From assembly GCA_012744275.1 (NCBI GenBank), contig JAAYIE010000084.1:24344-88343 (forward strand): 64,000 nt of DNA, written 5' to 3'. Made by a program: the position numbers and the translations under genes. Positions 19,693 to 28,800 of this stretch are shown here, piece by piece (within the stretch, counting starts at the first letter, position 1; every line of letters starts with the position of its first letter). The notes beneath the pieces are model-generated. The model worked only from the letters and a program-made list of their open reading frames with translations. It was not told where the DNA came from and searched no databases. The stretch comes from Desulfobulbaceae bacterium. Lineage in GTDB: Bacteria; Desulfobacterota; Desulfobulbia; Desulfobulbales; Desulfobulbaceae.

Positions 19693-22600
19693 TTAAAAGG
19701 CAATCACTTCGCCGCCTTGGAGCAAATCCTTTGCCTCATGTTGCCATTCCCCTCCCCCGATCCGTTCCGCTAGATACACGGTCAAGTGCTGTGGTTTCGG
19801 ACCTTTGGTGCTATGCCGCCCCAAACCAGTGAGGCAGGAGGGGCAGTTGGTGATCACTGTATCTTGAGGTGTACAGGTATCGCATTGGGCAATGGCTGTG
19901 GCTTTGCGGCTCAGCATGGCACCGGTGATGTCTGGCCTCGACAGGGACAAGGTACCGGCCTCGGAGCAGCAATAAGGTTGAGGGCCCACTTCCTGCACCA
20001 GACGCCTGAGCAGGGCAGGGCCTTCCCCTTGCAGGGAATCGTGGCAGGGCGTGTGATACGATAACCTTCCGGGTAGCCGTTTTGTGGGTATGGCGGTGTC
20101 TTCCAGCACAAACCAGGAGGCGTCAAGCAACTCGCAGGAGAAGATGTCCTCTACCCCCAACTCATGTAGAGCTTCCCGGCAAGTACCGCAGCTCACCACT
20201 ACGGCATCAAAGTGCACATGGCCGAGCATATCCCGAATCTGACTTAAAATAATGGTGTCGCGCAGGGTAATGTCGCCGTGCATCTTCACCTTGGCATTGG
20301 CCTTGGCAGGAAAGCCACAGCACAGGTTGGCCGGCGGTAGCACCACCCGCACCCCATTTTTTATCAGGATATACAGGCTTGCCACGGCCACTTCGCTGTA
20401 CAATCGTTCCGAGCCGCAGCCTGGAAAATAAAATACGGTTTTTTCCGATGCCTCTTTTGCCTTGATCGGATTGAACAGCAAGGCTTCGTTTAGCGTTGTC
20501 TGGGGCAGATAATGCCGTAAAACATGGACAGCAGGTTGTGGCATGGGCGCGGCTAGCATGGCCAGGGGCACCCATTTTTTCTCGCGTAGCCCGACAGGTA
20601 GTTTCGGCAGCAGCTCTGCGCCCAAGCGCTGGCCCCAGGCCCCACCCCGCACGACCACCGTATGGAAGAGGCGGTTAAAGGCGCGGTTGCGTGATTTCAG
20701 ATAGGCCAGCGACAAACGGGTGGGCAGGGGAGAACGCTTGTAGCCCCGCTCGTTTAAAATGCGGCGCTCCAGAACAGAGATGGAGGCCGTGTCAATGTTG
20801 ACCGGGCAGGGTGGCAGGCATTTGCCACATAAGGTGCAGTGATCAGCCACTTCTTCCAGGTATTTCAATTGGTTAAACCGAGGAGAATGGGAACGCTGCA
20901 TGTCATACAGCAGGGCCTCGATGAGCGAGCCGATGGCTAGATTCTTGTTGCGCGGGTGAAAAAAAAGGTCATTTGCCGGCGCAAACACACAGCAATCTGG
21001 CTTGCATTTACCACAGCGGATACACTGAGCAATACTGCCAGCCAGGGTTTCCAGCGAGTTGTGCTGGAGAATGCGTGCCTCGAGCTCCAATAGATTGAAA
21101 GAAGGCGTGAATACTCGTTCCATAATATCGGCAGCATCCAGCTTGCCTGGATTCATCAGACCTTTTGGGTCAACCTGATTGCGGTAACGGCGCAGATCCT
21201 CCACCCGTTCCTTATCAAGAAATTTGATCTTGGTGATGCCGATACCGTGCTCGCCGCTGACCACACCGTCCAGTTCTATGGCTTTGCGCATGACTGCTTC
21301 AGCGGTCTGCTCTGCCCGCTGCATCATGGCCCGGTCGTTTGAGAATACCGGAATATTGACATGCACATTGCCGTCACCGGCATGCATGTGGGTGGCGATA
21401 ATGATGCGGCGCTTACGAGTTTCGTCATAAATACGACGTATAGTTGCCAGGATGCGTGGGTAGCCACGAAACAGTTCGTTCAGTTTGGCCAGAAGCGTCT
21501 TGACGGACAGTTCTTGCTGCAACGGAGTCCGTCCTCCAGCGGCCAGACTGTCCAGGGCCTTGGTGCAGAGTTCCTCGGCCTTGGGCATCTTGGCTTCCAG
21601 CCAGTCCGGGTCTTCCAGAGGTTCTGCAATGGTGAGATAATCCATAATTTCATGGATCACACATTTCTGGCTGAACTGATCTTCGCTCAGGTTGTACTGG
21701 TCTACGTAGCGGGCAAAATCGGCCAGGGCTGGCAGAGGGAGAACGATATCTTCATTGAGTTTGAAGGCATTGGTCCGCGCTGCAATGGCGCCCAGGCGTT
21801 TGCGATCCCGCCAGAAACGACTGGCTTCATCGGCATCCGCGGCCACAAAAATTTCTGTATTGGGATACTTTTTAAGCAAGTTCAGCAGGTTTCCTTTACC
21901 GCGCAGGATCTGTTCGCTGGTGTGGGCAACCATGTCAACGAGGAGTACGGCCTTGGGCGGCACGCTGCGGGCAGCCTTGAATTTGTAGTCAATAGCGCGG
22001 ATGTACTCTTCGTCAAAGTGCTCCAATGCCATCAGAGCCTCTTCACCCCGGTTGACAAAGAAATCCGAGAGTTCGACAATTACCCGGCTGGCCTCGTCCA
22101 TGCTGTCGCCAAAAAATTCCAGGCAAAAGGTCATTTTTTTAGGATAATTTTTGTAGAGGACAAACTCGGCTGAGGTGATAACCCCATCCGTGCCCTCTTT
22201 CTGCACGCCAGGAAGCCCACCCAGAGCCTTATTGGTAATATCTTTCCACAGACCTTTTTTACGGATCTCATCTCCACGCAGGTTGATACTGCGCAGCAGG
22301 GTGTTGGCTTGGTCGCGCACTTCAAAGATAAGCTGATCTTCCGGCAGAATTTTTCGCAGCGGGTGGCCTTGGCGGCGTACGGTCAAGAGGCCTGCACCAG
22401 GCATGGCAATGGTGTAGGCAGCAATATTGTCGATGGCCGTGCCCCAGAGTACCGCGGTTTTGCCGCCGGCATTTTCCGCGATATTGCCGCCAATGGTCGA
22501 GGCCCAGGCACTGGTTGGATCGGTGGCAAAAACGTAGCCGCGTTCCTCGGCATACTGCATGGCCTGCTGGGTGATCACCCCGGCCTCCAGCCGTAGTACA

Positions 22601-23334
22601 GTACAGGCTGCACCTTGGTTTTCCTGGGCGGGTATTTCGCGAATACCCTTGATACGATTAAGTTTTTCCGTGTTGATGATTACGCAATCCGCAGCCACTG
22701 GTACTGCACCGCCGGTCAGGCCGGTGCCGCCCCCCCTTGGTATGATGTGCAGGTTGAGATCAGCAATGGCAGCAAACAGGGGAGGCAGCTGTTCTTCTGC
22801 GTTGGGGCGCAATACGGCAACGGGCAGAAACAAACGCCAGTCGGTGGCATCGGTGGCGTGGCTGATAAGGACGAAAGGATCCATGCAGACATTGTCTGGC
22901 CCAATGATTGCGCCGAGTTGCTTGCGGAACAGTGCCTGCCGCGTTTTGGCTTGGTCAAGGCCAGAACGCAGCTTGTTGGCCTCCTGCCGGCACCTGTCCA
23001 CCAGGCGTAACACCTTGTCCATGCGTACCCTGTCTTGACTGTTTTTTTTGGCGGTTTCTTCGATAATGCCCAAGTCTTTGAGCATGGCCTCAAAAAGAAA
23101 GCGGCGGCGTTTGGGAAAATCCACCAATTCCTGCCGGAGGAAAGGGTTGCGGTGCAGAATAAAGAGATCGCCCATAAAGCGCATCAGCAAGCGGGCGGAG
23201 CGCCCGGTAACCCGCTGACTACGCAGCTCCTCCACATCCTCCCAGACAGCTTCGCCGAAAAGCTGGCGAATGATGAGCCGATCGTCGGCAGAGGTAAAGT
23301 TGTAAGGGATTTCGCGATAAGTACTGGTTCTCAT
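19693..23334 (-). CDS. FAD-binding and (Fe-S)-binding oxidoreductase (YdiJ / D-lactate dehydrogenase-like)
   Basis: 1213 aa; IIPRGGGTGLTGGAVP FAD site, CIRCGKCKPDC and CTLCGKCLPPCP clusters, C-terminal CCG domains. Confidence 0.9.
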   Translation of the reverse strand: MRTSTYREIPYNFTSADDRLIIRQLFGEAVWEDVEELRSQRVTGRSARLLMRFMGDLFILHRNPFLRQELVDFPKRRRFLFEAMLKDLGIIEETAKKNSQDRVRMDKVLRLVDRCRQEANKLRSGLDQAKTRQALFRKQLGAIIGPDNVCMDPFVLISHATDATDWRLFLPVAVLRPNAEEQLPPLFAAIADLNLHIIPRGGGTGLTGGAVPVAADCVIINTEKLNRIKGIREIPAQENQGAACTVLRLEAGVITQQAMQYAEERGYVFATDPTSAWASTIGGNIAENAGGKTAVLWGTAIDNIAAYTIAMPGAGLLTVRRQGHPLRKILPEDQLIFEVRDQANTLLRSINLRGDEIRKKGLWKDITNKALGGLPGVQKEGTDGVITSAEFVLYKNYPKKMTFCLEFFGDSMDEASRVIVELSDFFVNRGEEALMALEHFDEEYIRAIDYKFKAARSVPPKAVLLVDMVAHTSEQILRGKGNLLNLLKKYPNTEIFVAADADEASRFWRDRKRLGAIAARTNAFKLNEDIVLPLPALADFARYVDQYNLSEDQFSQKCVIHEIMDYLTIAEPLEDPDWLEAKMPKAEELCTKALDSLAAGGRTPLQQELSVKTLLAKLNELFRGYPRILATIRRIYDETRKRRIIIATHMHAGDGNVHVNIPVFSNDRAMMQRAEQTAEAVMRKAIELDGVVSGEHGIGITKIKFLDKERVEDLRRYRNQVDPKGLMNPGKLDAADIMERVFTPSFNLLELEARILQHNSLETLAGSIAQCIRCGKCKPDCCVFAPANDLFFHPRNKNLAIGSLIEALLYDMQRSHSPRFNQLKYLEEVADHCTLCGKCLPPCPVNIDTASISVLERRILNERGYKRSPLPTRLSLAYLKSRNRAFNRLFHTVVVRGGAWGQRLGAELLPKLPVGLREKKWVPLAMLAAPMPQPAVHVLRHYLPQTTLNEALLFNPIKAKEASEKTVFYFPGCGSERLYSEVAVASLYILIKNGVRVVLPPANLCCGFPAKANAKVKMHGDITLRDTIILSQIRDMLGHVHFDAVVVSCGTCREALHELGVEDIFSCELLDASWFVLEDTAIPTKRLPGRLSYHTPCHDSLQGEGPALLRRLVQEVGPQPYCCSEAGTLSLSRPDITGAMLSRKATAIAQCDTCTPQDTVITNCPSCLTGLGRHSTKGPKPQHLTVYLAERIGGGEWQHEAKDLLQGGEVIAF

Positions 23335-23845
23335 GACTTGGCCTGATGGGATAAACGATTGTGGAGAAGTATTACTGCTTTGAAAATGATTGCGGGCAGG
23401 AATGGCAGCGCCTGAAAGTAAAACATTATATCATTGCGCAATAAAGTGTAGTCGGCGCCAGTCCCAGCGCATGCTCGCAGGGTAACCTGCATCATTTCTG
23501 ATCTGAACTGGCATTGTTTATACGGTCGGACGTTTTTGTATCCTTTGTGAAAACGATACCGCTTGCACCAAAAAGAATCCTTTTGTGCCATTTTCCATTC
23601 CCTATACCCCACTATACAGAGCCCATAATTATCTCTTGAACGCTACCAGCACAGTGTGTGTTTTGTAGCGATTTAAACCAGGAGAATGCTGCATCGCGAA
23701 ATACACTTGTTCATCGTTGTCAACACTGGAGCGCTGTGATGCCGAGATGAAAAGGCAAAGTGTGCAAAACAAGAGGTAATCGGAGTTTGGCTGTACCATT
23801 ACGAGCGCTGGGCAGGCAATAGAATGGGCAGGCGTGAAAATATGA

Positions 23846-23880
23846 AACAAAAAAACCACGGAGGTTGTGGCCTCCGTGGT
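23846..23880 (-). terminator. Rho-independent terminator downstream of rpsT
   Basis: On the minus strand ACCACGGAGG-CCACAA-CCTCCGTGGT followed by TTTTTTGTTT. Confidence 0.92.
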
Positions 23881-23904
23881 CAGGAACAGCAAAAAGGGCA
23901 GTGT

Positions 23905-24177
23905 TCAACCCAATGCTTGCATCTTGTTAACCCGTTTTGTGAGACGAGAAATCTTACGGGAAGCGGTTTTCTTATGAATGGTGCCCTTGGCGGCGGTTTT
24001 GTCAATTACCGGGATGGCACGCTGCAGAGCGCTTTTAGCCTCTTCTTCTGAACCGGCAACCAGAGCTTCTTCAATTTTACGGATAGCGCTCTTCATGGCC
24101 GATTTGTTCATGCGATTTCGCAGACGGCGAGCTTTGGACTGACGATCTCTTTTTTCAGCAGATTTATGGGTGGCCAT
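23905..24177 (-). CDS. rpsT: 30S ribosomal protein S20
   Basis: MATHKSAEKRDRQSKARRLRNRMNKSAMKSAIRKIEEA. Confidence 0.97.
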   Translation of the reverse strand: MATHKSAEKRDRQSKARRLRNRMNKSAMKSAIRKIEEALVAGSEEEAKSALQRAIPVIDKTAAKGTIHKKTASRKISRLTKRVNKMQALG

Positions 24178-24306
24178 GGAGTCTTCCTCACAAATGGTAA
24201 ATGTAGTCTATATATAATTTAGTGCCAACTTGTAACTTAAATGAACTTTGTTGTATAGCAAGTGTGCGTTGCACTGTCAATGAAAAAGTGACCGGATTCT
24301 GCCGCC

Positions 24307-25671
24307 TTACTGCCTTTCACCAGGCTGGGCCGGGATGGTGCCAGTGGCACCGTCCAGATTGGCGGAATCAAGTAGCGCACCGCCAAGGCGGGCGTCGGTT
24401 AGGTCTGCGCCGCTCAAGTCTGCACGGTAGAGGTCAGCCTTACGCAAATCAGCACCCAGTAGGGTTGCGCCACGCAGATTCGCACCCTTGAGGTTTGCCC
24501 TGCGTAAATCCGTCCTGCTCAAATTACTGCCTTGAAAGTTGGCCCGTTCCAAATCAAACTTTTCAAAATCCCGCCCTGAAAAGTCAAGGCCCGAAAGGTT
24601 GCAGTCAATGCACTGTTTCTGCTTAAACATTTGCTTAACCAGCTGATCCCGGTCGGCGTCCGCAGCTCTGTTGTCTGATGGCGCTGTTGTGGCGATGTCA
24701 CTTTCAACTTCAGCAGGTACGATTTCCGCCGGTTGCCGGTTGGGCTCCGATACTACTGCCTCAGCTTGCGGTGCAGAAGCAGCTGCTGTTCCGTCTCCCT
24801 GTCCGGCGGCTACAGTTTCTCCTGCTTCTTCGGTGGCTGAGGCAGAAGCAACTACTGCTCCGTCATCAGGCCGGGCTGATGCTGTTACCGATGATACAGT
24901 CTCGACATCTGTTCCGGGGGCAACGGGGAGTGGCTTGGCCGCCGATACACCGGCAGTGACAGGATCCGGTGCGGCCGCAGGGGTATCTGTGGGAGATTTT
25001 TGCGCGTCTTCTGTCAGGGCGGCTTGTGTGGTTTCTTGGCTTGAGGTAACCGCAACTGGTCTATCTTCAGGCGGTAAAGTGGCAGGCGCTATTGGCAAAG
25101 GCTTGCTTGCCACCATGCCCGCTTCTTCGGTAACATTTATCCCCGGTGCCGGAGCAGTCGGCATTGTGGCCATAGTATTAGCTGGCTCTGTACTCTCCGG
25201 TTCCTGAATATCAGCAGTTTCGGAACCTGATGGGGGGCCGCTCTCTGGTATTTGCACTTTTTGTTCTGGTACGTACCCTGAGGCTGACTGGATCTGTGTC
25301 TGGCTGATAAAGGCGCCTTCCAGGACAGCTCCACTAAGGTCTGCCCCGCTCAAATCGGCTCTGGCCAGGTCGGCGCCGCCCAAATTAGCTCCACTGAGGT
25401 TGGTACCACGCAGATTAGCTCCAACCAAATCTGTCAAAAGCAGGCGGGCCCCAGCCAGGTTTGCGCCTTCCAGATTGACTCCGGTCAGTTTCAAGCGGGT
25501 AAGTTCCGCCCCAGCCAGGTTGCAGGAGGGGCATGCCCGGGATGTCAGCAGGGTATCCAGATTTTTTTGGATTTCAGCAGATGGTGGTGGCGCTTCAGCG
25601 CTCAAGCCAAGGCCGGTACAGCAAATCCAGGCAAAGCAACAGCTTGCCGCAAGCTGAACGTAATTTTTCAT
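24307..25671 (-). CDS. Exported pentapeptide-repeat protein with two repeat blocks separated by an A/P/T/E-rich linker
   Basis: A(D/N)LxG repeats near both ends of the protein; each block preceded by a CxxC (CPSCNL, CIDCNL). Confidence 0.88.
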   Translation of the reverse strand: MKNYVQLAASCCFAWICCTGLGLSAEAPPPSAEIQKNLDTLLTSRACPSCNLAGAELTRLKLTGVNLEGANLAGARLLLTDLVGANLRGTNLSGANLGGADLARADLSGADLSGAVLEGAFISQTQIQSASGYVPEQKVQIPESGPPSGSETADIQEPESTEPANTMATMPTAPAPGINVTEEAGMVASKPLPIAPATLPPEDRPVAVTSSQETTQAALTEDAQKSPTDTPAAAPDPVTAGVSAAKPLPVAPGTDVETVSSVTASARPDDGAVVASASATEEAGETVAAGQGDGTAAASAPQAEAVVSEPNRQPAEIVPAEVESDIATTAPSDNRAADADRDQLVKQMFKQKQCIDCNLSGLDFSGRDFEKFDLERANFQGSNLSRTDLRRANLKGANLRGATLLGADLRKADLYRADLSGADLTDARLGGALLDSANLDGATGTIPAQPGERQ

Positions 25672-25866
25672 GGTGGATGCAGGGGCTTTGTAATTAATGC
25701 AGCAAAGGTAACCGGATACAACAGCTGTGTTGTATACCCGATAACCCTGCGGGCTTCAATCTACTTTCAGATTACCCCGGCTGGGAAAACAGTGGGAGGA
25801 AGACAAAGGCCACCAAGAAAAACTGGCGTGCACCAGGTCCTTTTAACACTTCCTGGTGGTGCTGTA

Positions 25867-26289
25867 TCACGCCTTACCTTGGGCGCGCGGTGTAGGCTGT
25901 GTTGTTTTCGCTCTCTTTGTTGTACGGGGAGTGGTGTCTTGTTCTTGTTCAACCTTTTCTTTGTCTGCCACAAGTTTTTTAGGGACAAGATTGTTGGAAA
26001 AAATAGCGGTGCACAGTTTGCGTCTGTCCCTTGAACAGTTGGCAATATTCCAGCACGGTGTATAGATGAGCAGTTTTTTTAGGGCATTGATGGATATGCC
26101 GTGTACATGGATCATTTCGCGGATGCATTCAATCCATTTGATATCATCAGCAGAGTAATACCGCCATTTCCCCCGTCGGGCAGGTTTGATTAGCCCTTCC
26201 TTTTCATAGCTGCGTAAAGTGCGCGGATGCAAACCCAGTATTTCCGCAGCCATGCCAATGGTGAAAAGCGCTCTACTATCATCAACCAT
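25867..26289 (-). CDS. MerR-family transcriptional regulator with Cys-containing C-terminus
   Basis: FTIGMAAEILGLHPRTLRSYEKEGLIKPARRGKWRYYSADDIKWIE; then TPCWNIANCSRDRRKLC. Confidence 0.85.
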   Translation of the reverse strand: MVDDSRALFTIGMAAEILGLHPRTLRSYEKEGLIKPARRGKWRYYSADDIKWIECIREMIHVHGISINALKKLLIYTPCWNIANCSRDRRKLCTAIFSNNLVPKKLVADKEKVEQEQDTTPRTTKRAKTTQPTPRAQGKA

Positions 26290-26381
26290 ATTTCCTCGCT
26301 TCAGCACAAATATGCTGGTGTAAGGAAGAGTTCGGGGCTGGGCTCGAAGGCGCCGAGCCCCGTCTTCATTGAATAAAACTG

Positions 26382-27572
26382 TCAGTGCGAACTTGTTTCC
26401 ATAAAACGTGCACCGAAATACCGTTCTCCCTGGACAAAGGCTAACGCAGTCAGGGCTACAGCAGCGGCAATGATTAGCCATTCCCAGACAGAGGGGGTGT
26501 AGGGTGCGTAAATAGCCGCTTCTTCCAAGCCAAAAGTTGGATACACAATCTGGCCAGCCATAACCTGGTTCAAGCGGGCAAAAAACATGCCGACAAGCAC
26601 CATCAGCGACGAAAGCGTTAGGATGAGTGGGCTTTTCAGGCGGGTAAGTAACAGCAGTGCGATGGGTATAACCAGGCCGATCGATACCTCGAATATCCAG
26701 AACTGATTCGCCAGAGGGCCGGAGATGAGGGCGTCTGCCGCTGTCTTGCCGGCCATGGTGCCACCGACGTAGTAGGAAGCCATTTTCCAGAAAAGAGAGA
26801 CGCTGATCAGGACCAGCATGAGCAGTAGGACTTTCCCCGCCGCCTGTACGCTTGTAAACACGTGTTCGGGCATTTTTTTACCCCGCAAGACATAAGCAAA
26901 ATGGGTAAAGCAGACCGTTGCCGCGGCACCAGAGAGGAAGGCGCAGCCAAGAAAATAAATCGGTAGCTGTGCGCCGTACCAATAGGGACGGGCTGCCAAG
27001 GTGGAGAAAACACCGCCCAGACAGGTGTTGGCGGCCACTTCGGCCAACGCGCCCAAAACGCCCAGAAAAATGGCCGTTTTAAAATGTTTGGTGAGGATGA
27101 GCCAGAATTCAAGCAGGAGGAAGCCCACGGCCAGTCCGTATAGCGTACCCATCCACCAGATGTTGGAGGTAAGGTTTGGCGAGGTGATGTTGTAGATCGC
27201 CATTCGCCACGGACTCGCTATCTCCATGCCGATAGTAAAAAAGGCGCTGAAGATTGTGATAATGGAGAGCCAGACCATGCGATTGGCCAACGGAGCAATA
27301 CTGTTGCCGCCAAAAAGGTGACTGATGGCTGCGAGCAGGCACAGGCCAGTGGAGGTGATGGCAAAAAACGCGTAGGTGGAGATTGGCAAACCCCAAGGTA
27401 TTTCGCGCGTGGTGTTGTAGATGTGGTGATGGCCGATGACGAAGCCCGCCAGTCCGACCAGTGCCCCAACCACAAGCCAGAAACCAAAGAACATAGACAG
27501 GCGTTTTACTCTGGACCAGCCAACAACATCTGTTTCGACAACGGCAACTGCAGCTCCTGTGGTGGACATCAT
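26382..27572 (-). CDS. NrfD/PsrC-family quinone-interacting membrane subunit (paralog 1)
   Basis: Polytopic; REIPWGLPISTYAFFAITSTGLCL, SPNLTSNIWWMGTLYGL; strongly similar to 28801..29997. Confidence 0.88.
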   Translation of the reverse strand: MMSTTGAAVAVVETDVVGWSRVKRLSMFFGFWLVVGALVGLAGFVIGHHHIYNTTREIPWGLPISTYAFFAITSTGLCLLAAISHLFGGNSIAPLANRMVWLSIITIFSAFFTIGMEIASPWRMAIYNITSPNLTSNIWWMGTLYGLAVGFLLLEFWLILTKHFKTAIFLGVLGALAEVAANTCLGGVFSTLAARPYWYGAQLPIYFLGCAFLSGAAATVCFTHFAYVLRGKKMPEHVFTSVQAAGKVLLLMLVLISVSLFWKMASYYVGGTMAGKTAADALISGPLANQFWIFEVSIGLVIPIALLLLTRLKSPLILTLSSLMVLVGMFFARLNQVMAGQIVYPTFGLEEAAIYAPYTPSVWEWLIIAAAVALTALAFVQGERYFGARFMETSSH

Positions 27573-27615
27573 GTAACTCCTTGTTCAAATGGATGAATTA
27601 CAGTTTTTTTACTGA

Positions 27616-27843
27616 TTAAAGGCTCATCGGTTCCCTGCAACCACTCTGCTGCGCCTCATAGGCAAGGCGCGCCATTGCCAACAGGACTACAGGGGTGCAG
27701 AAGGGGCCGGATAGCAGAAAGAGGAGGAAGGCACAGCTTCCCCAGAAATATTCGCTTACATCGCCACGGTTGACTTGCCACCAGGCAAGTAGTGACCGGG
27801 TTTTATTCTTATTAGGATTTCTGAAAATGTTTCGTTGGTTCAT
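27616..27843 (-). CDS. Small hypothetical membrane protein upstream of NrfD paralog 1
   Basis: 75 aa MNQRNIFRNPNKNKTRSLLAWWQVNRGDVSEYFWGSCAFLLFLLSGPFCTPVVLLAMARLAYEA, one hydrophobic segment; co-directional with the NrfD gene. Confidence 0.5.
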   Translation of the reverse strand: MNQRNIFRNPNKNKTRSLLAWWQVNRGDVSEYFWGSCAFLLFLLSGPFCTPVVLLAMARLAYEAQQSGCREPMSL

Positions 27844-28433
27844 GGCTTGCCTCGCAGTAGCAGGGGACAGGGGAGGATTGTCTTGCTTTATATATAGCAA
27901 GATAGATGCCAGATACGGACTGACCCCGTGCGGCGAGTTGGACTGAAAGGCAACACCTTAATATTATAATATAAATTATATATGCCTGTATTTGAGTGCA
28001 GGAAAGATGCGTAAAAGTGGGCAAGGGAAATGAATATTTGGCTTGTTTTGCGCCATTACTGCCAGTTTTTGCCTTAAATTAAGTCATTTCTGGTGATGTT
28101 GGGTAGGTGAAGGCAGCACAGCTTTTTTGAGTGCATTTTATATTCTATTGAAATTATTGTATAATTTTTAAAAATTCATGCCATGCGCATCTTTGGTTGT
28201 GCAGACCCTTTATGCTGGTCGTTAGGTGTTGCGACAGGGATGTTGGCCGTTTTTTTTGGTGAGAATGCTTGGCCTTGCAGGTAGGTCTTGGAGAGGAAAG
28301 GTTGGAATAGATGCATTTGTTTTTTTATAACATATTGTTTTTAAGCAATAAATTCTGTAACAGGTAGGTTATTTATCCTTTTGTTGGGTATAGTTAAATA
28401 TACGCATACAATGTAAACTCCTCTTGACATTGG

Positions 28434-28658
28434 GTGAGGGAAATAGGTAAGAAATTATGGCAGGCTGTGGGACAGGCTCAATGTGCGCGTTACGGTCCTT
28501 TGCGTAACCCGCGCTTTCCTGGGGCAGAGACTGCCTGTCGCGTCTGCCTTTCTGCAGACCGCCTTTCGGCCGTGCAATGCGGAAAGCCCGTACCCAGCCC
28601 TCATTCACATCGTGTGGGCAAGGAGCATGAGTCATGGAAACTGTGGCGTTTGTGGTAA
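28434..28658 (+). CDS. Possible small Cys-containing protein (GTG start), overlaps next small ORF
   Basis: ORF ...QCARYGPLRNPRFPGAETACRVCLSADRLSAVQCGKPV...; weak start support. Confidence 0.35.
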   Translation: MREIGKKLWQAVGQAQCARYGPLRNPRFPGAETACRVCLSADRLSAVQCGKPVPSPHSHRVGKEHESWKLWRLW

Positions 28659-28750
28659 TTTGGCTGGGGTGCGCAGGCCTGCACACTCTCTTTGATCTGA
28701 AGATTAAGCCGGTTCTGGACGCCTTGCTCGAAGAGAGCGATTTGCACTGA
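28634..28750 (+). CDS. 38-aa single-TM small protein upstream of NrfD paralog 2 (absent from supplied ORF track)
   Basis: AGGAG 8 nt before ATG; METVAFVVIWLGCAGLHTLFDLKIKPVLDALLEESDLH*, ends about 50 bp before the NrfD start. Confidence 0.55.
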   Translation: METVAFVVIWLGCAGLHTLFDLKIKPVLDALLEESDLH

Positions 28751-28800
28751 CCAGGCCCTTGGCAAATCATCGGGATACGTACTAATTAATAAAAGGAGGT

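Noticed and set aside
28200-28330. Possible sigma-54 -24/-12 promoter upstream of the NrfD/small-ORF cluster
   Set aside because: GG...GC pairs seen (e.g. CTGGTCGTTAGGTGTTGC) have the wrong spacing (12 rather than 10 nt)
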